DNA of 64,000 nt from Maribacter arenosus. Its GTDB lineage: Bacteria; Bacteroidota; Bacteroidia; Flavobacteriales; Flavobacteriaceae. Of this stretch, positions 60,825 through 64,000 are shown in pieces (the stretch's first letter is position 1; each line of letters opens with the position of its first letter). Position numbers and translations under genes: made by a program. The stretch is taken from positions 620,001 to 684,000 of the forward strand of contig NZ_JABTCG010000001.1 of assembly GCF_014610845.1 (NCBI RefSeq), in the 5' to 3' direction. Below the pieces are notes generated by a model. It was given only the letters and a program-made list of their open reading frames with translations. It was not told where the DNA came from and made no database searches.

Positions 60825-61271
60825 ATGCAACGGCTTAACTTTCCTGTCTATGATTTTCGTTTCAAAAATAGCGAAAATAAGGTCTACATTTTTGATGCCA
60901 TCCGCAAAAAGTTTGTGGTATTGCAACCCGAGGAATGGGTGCGTCAAAACGTGGTGCAGTTCTTGATCTATGATAAGAAATACCCGCATAGTCTCATCAA
61001 TGTTGAAAAGCAAATGATCATAAACAATATTAAGAAAAGATATGATATCGTTGTTTTCGACAGTTCTGGCAGCATTACCCTACTTGTTGAATGTAAATCA
61101 CCCCAGATACCTATAACCCAGACAACTTTTGATCAAATTGCGAGGTACAATATGCAGTTGAAGGCAAAATACCTGATGGTGACCAATGGCCTAGATCATT
61201 TTTATTGCAAAATGGACTATGATTTAGAAAATTATATGTTTTTAAAGCATATTCCTGATTTTAGCCGTTAA
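60825..61271 (+). CDS. HsdR N-terminal-like protein with PD-(D/E)xK nuclease motif
   Basis: A 148-residue protein covering just the nuclease-fold domain found at the N-terminus of type I restriction HsdR subunits. The motif is KKRYDIVVFDSSGSITLLVECKSP, giving Asp, Glu and Lys of the PD-(D/E)xK site, preceded by a Glu-containing helix (PEEWVRQNVVQFLIY) and followed by QTTFDQIARYNMQLKAKYLMVTNG. No helicase or methylase genes are near, so it is not a restriction system. The position next to holA appears conserved in Flavobacteriia as far as I know. Confidence 0.85.
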   Translation: MQRLNFPVYDFRFKNSENKVYIFDAIRKKFVVLQPEEWVRQNVVQFLIYDKKYPHSLINVEKQMIINNIKKRYDIVVFDSSGSITLLVECKSPQIPITQTTFDQIARYNMQLKAKYLMVTNGLDHFYCKMDYDLENYMFLKHIPDFSR

Positions 61272-61283
61272 TTTGCAAGCGTT

Positions 61284-62285
61284 TTGAGAATAGCTATCGT
61301 CATACTAAATTGGAACGGAGAGGTGCTTTTGGAAAGGTACCTACCTTCAGTGGTGCAATATTCAGAAGATGCCGATATTTATGTTGCTGACAATGCGTCC
61401 AACGATAATTCGGTCGATTTTGTAAAATCCAACTTTCCACAGGTAAAGATCATACAAAACACGGTTAATGGGGGCTTTGCCAAAGGATATAATGACGCAT
61501 TGAAGACCGTTAAAGCCGATGTATACTGTTTGCTGAACAGCGATGTAGAGGTCACTCCGAATTGGTTGGCTCCCATTAAAGAGGCTTTTAACAAGATTCC
61601 TGAAGCGAGTATCATTCAGCCAAAAATATTGGATTTGATGCGGAGGGACCATTTTGAGTATGCCGGTGCCGCAGGCGGTTTTCTTGATCAATTAGGGTAT
61701 CCCTTCTGTCGGGGGAGGATATTCCAGAAACTTGAGAAAGACAAGGGCCAATATGATGATATTCGGGAAATTTTCTGGGCAACTGGCGCATGCATGTTCA
61801 TAAAGCAGGAGGTTTTTGAAAATTTAGGAGGTTTCGATGAGGATTATTTCGCACACCAAGAAGAAGTAGATCTTTGTTGGAGGGCACAGAATAAAGGATA
61901 TAAGGTCTATTACGTAGGGACTTCAAGTGTATATCATTTAGGAGGCTTTACACTTAGTAACATGAATCCGAAAAAAACCTTTCTCAATTTTAGGAACTCA
62001 CTATACTCCATCACCAAGAACCTTCCCCGTAGAAAGGCATTCCTCATTATCTTTTTCAGATTACTATTGGATGGCGTTGCGGCCCTAAGGTTTGTCTTCC
62101 AACTAAAGTTCAGTCACTGCTTGGCCATTTTGAAGGCCCATTTCAGTTTTTATAGGAATTTTTGGAAGATGTACAGAAAGCGTGAAAAATCGAGTTTTAC
62201 AAAAAAATATTACATCACGAAATCCATAGTATATGCCCATTTCGTACATGATGTAAATAATTTTAACATTTTAGTAAAAGATTAA
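61284..62285 (+). CDS. Glycosyltransferase family 2 protein
   Basis: A 333-residue inverting glycosyltransferase of the GT-A fold. RIAIVILNWNGEVLLERYLPSV and VADNASNDNSVDFVKS bind the nucleotide-sugar; YCLLNSDVEVTPNW has the D-x-D-like motif; FWATGACMFIKQEVFENLGGFDEDYFAHQEEVDLCWR is the acceptor-side signature of rhamnosyl-type GT2 proteins. A hydrophobic C-terminal helix (LIIFFRLLLDGVAALRF) suggests membrane attachment. The only usable start is TTG at 61284, 12 bases after the stop of the preceding gene; no in-frame ATG or GTG occurs earlier. Confidence 0.9.
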   Translation: MRIAIVILNWNGEVLLERYLPSVVQYSEDADIYVADNASNDNSVDFVKSNFPQVKIIQNTVNGGFAKGYNDALKTVKADVYCLLNSDVEVTPNWLAPIKEAFNKIPEASIIQPKILDLMRRDHFEYAGAAGGFLDQLGYPFCRGRIFQKLEKDKGQYDDIREIFWATGACMFIKQEVFENLGGFDEDYFAHQEEVDLCWRAQNKGYKVYYVGTSSVYHLGGFTLSNMNPKKTFLNFRNSLYSITKNLPRRKAFLIIFFRLLLDGVAALRFVFQLKFSHCLAILKAHFSFYRNFWKMYRKREKSSFTKKYYITKSIVYAHFVHDVNNFNILVKD

Positions 62286-62286
62286 C

Positions 62287-62326
62287 TAATTTTGCCGATA
62301 ATAAGAAGGCTAATTGTATAATTTTG
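62287..62326 (+). promoter_or_regulatory. Two tandem -7 elements before the OmpA-family gene
   Basis: TAATTTTG occurs exactly at 62287-62294 and again at 62319-62326, both fitting TAnnTTTG. The second is 64 bases before the ATG at 62391. This may indicate two transcription starts for an abundantly expressed envelope gene. Confidence 0.5.
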
Positions 62327-62390
62327 GGCTTTAAATTTTAAATATTTTTACCGATTGTTAATTAAGTAAAACAAGTTTTAAACATAGATT

Positions 62391-63242
62391 ATGAAGAAAA
62401 TTATTTTAGGTGTTTTAGGCGTAACCCTTTTGTTATCGTCATGTGTTTCACAAAAGAAATATGCCGATTTGGAGTCTAAGCACAAGGAAACACAGGATTT
62501 ATTGAATTCTGCAACCGTTAAATTGAACAGTTGTCTGGAAGACAAAGCAACAGCAACGTCAAGATTACAAACCCTTGAAGATCAAAATGCGTTTTTAAAG
62601 GCAAATAACCAAGAGTTGATTAATAACATGGGCAATTTGACCACGTTGACAACTAAAGGTGCTGAAAATCTTGAAAAATCATTGGAAAGTCTTCAAGAAA
62701 AAGACCTTACCATAAGAAAATTGCAAAATGCGATTACAAGAAGGGATTCTGTAAACCTTTCTCTAGTTCAAAGTTTAAAAGGTGTTTTAGGCAATTTGGA
62801 TGATGAGGATATTGAGATCAGTGTTGAAAAAGGAGTGGTATTTGTATCGATTTCAGACAAATTATTGTTTAGCAGTGGAAGCTATAACATTACAAGTAGG
62901 GCTAAGGAAGTTTTAGGTAAGGTTGCCAAAGTGGTAAACAACAAGCCAGATTTCGAATTCATGGTCGAAGGCCATACCGATGATGTTCCTTATAGAAAAG
63001 GTATATTGTTAGATAACTGGGATTTGAGTGTGAAGCGTGCCACCGCAGTTGTAAGAGTTTTACAAAACGATTATAACGTTGATCCAAAACGTATGACCGC
63101 TGCCGGTAGAGCCGAGTATATTCCTGTTTCACCAACTGAAAAATCGAAAAACAGAAGAACCAGAATTGTGGTACTTCCTAAATTGGACCAGTTCTACAGT
63201 ATGATTGAAGAAGGAATGAAAGATCCTGCGATCAACAATTAG
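62391..63242 (+). CDS. OmpA-family lipoprotein with coiled coil
   Basis: A 283-residue outer-membrane lipoprotein: lipobox LLLSSC (Cys18), then a heptad-rich coiled coil (about 20-125; KYADLESKHKETQDLLNSATVKL), and an OmpA/MotB-type domain (about 140-265) with LLFSSGSYNITSRAKEVLGKVAKVV, FMVEGHTDDVPYRKG and NRRTRIVVLPKL for peptidoglycan binding. It probably holds the outer membrane to the wall. Two -7 boxes and a strong terminator frame it as a single-gene unit. Confidence 0.92.
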   Translation: MKKIILGVLGVTLLLSSCVSQKKYADLESKHKETQDLLNSATVKLNSCLEDKATATSRLQTLEDQNAFLKANNQELINNMGNLTTLTTKGAENLEKSLESLQEKDLTIRKLQNAITRRDSVNLSLVQSLKGVLGNLDDEDIEISVEKGVVFVSISDKLLFSSGSYNITSRAKEVLGKVAKVVNNKPDFEFMVEGHTDDVPYRKGILLDNWDLSVKRATAVVRVLQNDYNVDPKRMTAAGRAEYIPVSPTEKSKNRRTRIVVLPKLDQFYSMIEEGMKDPAINN

Positions 63243-63268
63243 GTCAAAATATAATTCTTAGAAAAAAC

Positions 63269-63290
63269 GCCCTGGCCAAATGGCCAGGGC
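63269..63290. terminator. Bidirectional intrinsic terminator
   Basis: GCCCTGGCC / GGCCAGGGC form a 9-bp perfect stem with an AAAT loop; eight T follow on the plus strand and six A precede it, giving a T-run on the minus strand. It serves the convergent genes ending at 63242 and 63309. Confidence 0.92.
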
Positions 63291-63308
63291 ATTTTTTTTA
63301 CAATCGTT

Positions 63309-63929
63309 TTAGAAAATATCCAGACTTCCTTTACCTTCCCTTAGTATTTCAGGCTCATTCCCTGAAAGATCGATTACCGTCGAAGCCACATTGCCACCAT
63401 TCCCCCCATCAATAACTATATCGACAAGATTGTTCCATTTTTCATAAATGAGTTCAGGATCCGTAGTATACTCCAAAAGTTCATCTTCGTCATATATCGA
63501 AGTAGAAACAATTGGGTTGCCCAATTCCCGGACCAAGGTTTGGGCAATGGAGTTAGCGGGCACTCGAATACCTACGGTTTTCTTTTTCTTGAAATCCTTG
63601 GGTAGATTAGAACTTCCGGGTAACACAAAGGTATAGGGTCCCGGAAGTGCCCGTTTTAATATTTTAAAGGTTTTGGAGTCGATTTGACGAACATAATCGG
63701 AAAGATTGCTAAGATCGGCACAAATAAAAGACCAATTGGCCTTGTCTAATTTAATTCCCTTTATCCGGGCTATTTTTTCCAATGCCCGTGTTTTTGTTAT
63801 ATCACAACCTAGACCATATACTGTATCTGTAGGATAAATGACGAGTCCACCTTTCTTAAGCACTTGTACCACTTTTGAAATCGCCTTCGGATTGGGATTT
63901 TCCTCATATATTCTTATCAACTCGGCCAT
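63309..63929 (-). CDS. tsaC: L-threonylcarbamoyladenylate synthase (Sua5/YrdC family)
   Basis: A 206-residue enzyme with the YrdC fold. PTDTVYGLGCDI is the ATP/threonine-binding start; KRALPGPYTFVLPGS and VGIRVPANSIAQTLVRELGNPIVSTSIY are the conserved blocks. It makes threonylcarbamoyl-AMP for the t6A37 modification of tRNAs. There is no Sua5 C-terminal domain, so it corresponds to the short TsaC/YciO form; YciO cannot be excluded. It begins 11 bases after the end of a gene on the same strand that is cut by the window edge. Confidence 0.88.
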   Translation of the reverse strand: MAELIRIYEENPNPKAISKVVQVLKKGGLVIYPTDTVYGLGCDITKTRALEKIARIKGIKLDKANWSFICADLSNLSDYVRQIDSKTFKILKRALPGPYTFVLPGSSNLPKDFKKKKTVGIRVPANSIAQTLVRELGNPIVSTSIYDEDELLEYTTDPELIYEKWNNLVDIVIDGGNGGNVASTVIDLSGNEPEILREGKGSLDIF

Positions 63930-63940
63930 CTTTTCAAATA

Positions 63941-64000
63941 TTATTGTTTAACCTGATACACCCTAACAAAATCGACCTCCATAACTGCTGGGAAAATGGT
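63941..64000 (-). CDS. C-terminal end of a probable GH16 glycoside hydrolase (cut by window edge)
   Basis: The last 19 codons of a minus-strand gene are visible, reading TIFPAVMEVDFVRVYQVKQ before a TAA at 63943-63941. The M-E-V-D-F/Y-V-R-V-Y-Q ending is typical of family 16 glycoside hydrolases such as laminarinases and agarases. Only the tail is present, so substrate and architecture are unknown. The stop is 11 bases upstream of the tsaC start. Confidence 0.55.
   Translation of the reverse strand, partial: TIFPAVMEVDFVRVYQVKQ

Noticed and set aside
1-64000. tRNA, rRNA, CRISPR arrays, insertion sequences, prophage genes
   Set aside because: Looked for by eye in the intergenic stretches and among the proteins; nothing with the needed features was seen.

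Overview
The window looks like chromosomal DNA of a marine-type member of the Flavobacteriaceae (Bacteroidota); the genus is not settled. Evidence: predicted -7 elements of the Bacteroidota form TAnnTTTG stand upstream of many genes, Shine-Dalgarno sequences are mostly absent, there are many lipoproteins (some with acidic residues right after the lipidated Cys, as in surface-exported Bacteroidota lipoproteins), a SusC-type plug domain, fused E1 ketoacid dehydrogenase genes, and the characteristic short intergenic repeats of this class. No rRNA, tRNA, CRISPR array, insertion sequence or prophage was recognised.

Layout. 1-3.3 kb: a minus-strand operon (FAD oxidoreductase, methyltransferase, type III polyketide synthase cut by the left edge) downstream of an OmpA lipoprotein/lipocalin pair. 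3.4-9.7 kb: fused E1 ketoacid dehydrogenase, a 2-oxoglutarate/Fe-type oxygenase, a SUI1-type initiation factor, DUF1835 protein, nucleoside phosphorylase and an orphan substrate-binding protein. 9.8-16.2 kb: ung, a Tat-type aldo/keto reductase, and a coupled NCS1-like permease/mannitol dehydrogenase pair. 16.5-25 kb: tandem DUF6340 lipoproteins, mutS2, a DCC thiol protein, a MuiA-like protein with a nested TonB-plug module, and an MscS channel. 25-43.5 kb: symporter, aroC, a giant FAD/Fe-S oxidoreductase, TlpA-like and LVIVD lipoproteins, rhomboid protease, LpxL-type acyltransferase, glmM, ggt, an SLC12-type transporter and a lysoplasmalogenase.

43.5-47.1 kb is the most clearly accessory stretch: several copies of short inverted-repeat elements bracket about 3 kb holding a start-less cysteine-rich reading frame and a large surface lipoprotein of AT-richer composition. 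47.2-53.8 kb is DNA-repair flavoured: a self-cleaving type XRE/S24 repressor faces a small protein ending in a textbook sliding-clamp motif (QLSLF) plus a TIGR03915-type DNA-repair protein, with four operator-like palindromes lying over both divergent promoters; uvrA follows. This LexA-like cassette is the best candidate for an undescribed system.

53.8-64 kb is largely core: a peptidase-fold protein without its zinc motif fused to a probable beta-barrel, a second fused E1, DoxX, holA, an HsdR_N-type nuclease-fold protein, a glycosyltransferase, an OmpA lipoprotein, a threonylcarbamoyl-AMP synthase and, cut by the right edge, the probable C-terminus of a GH16 glycoside hydrolase.
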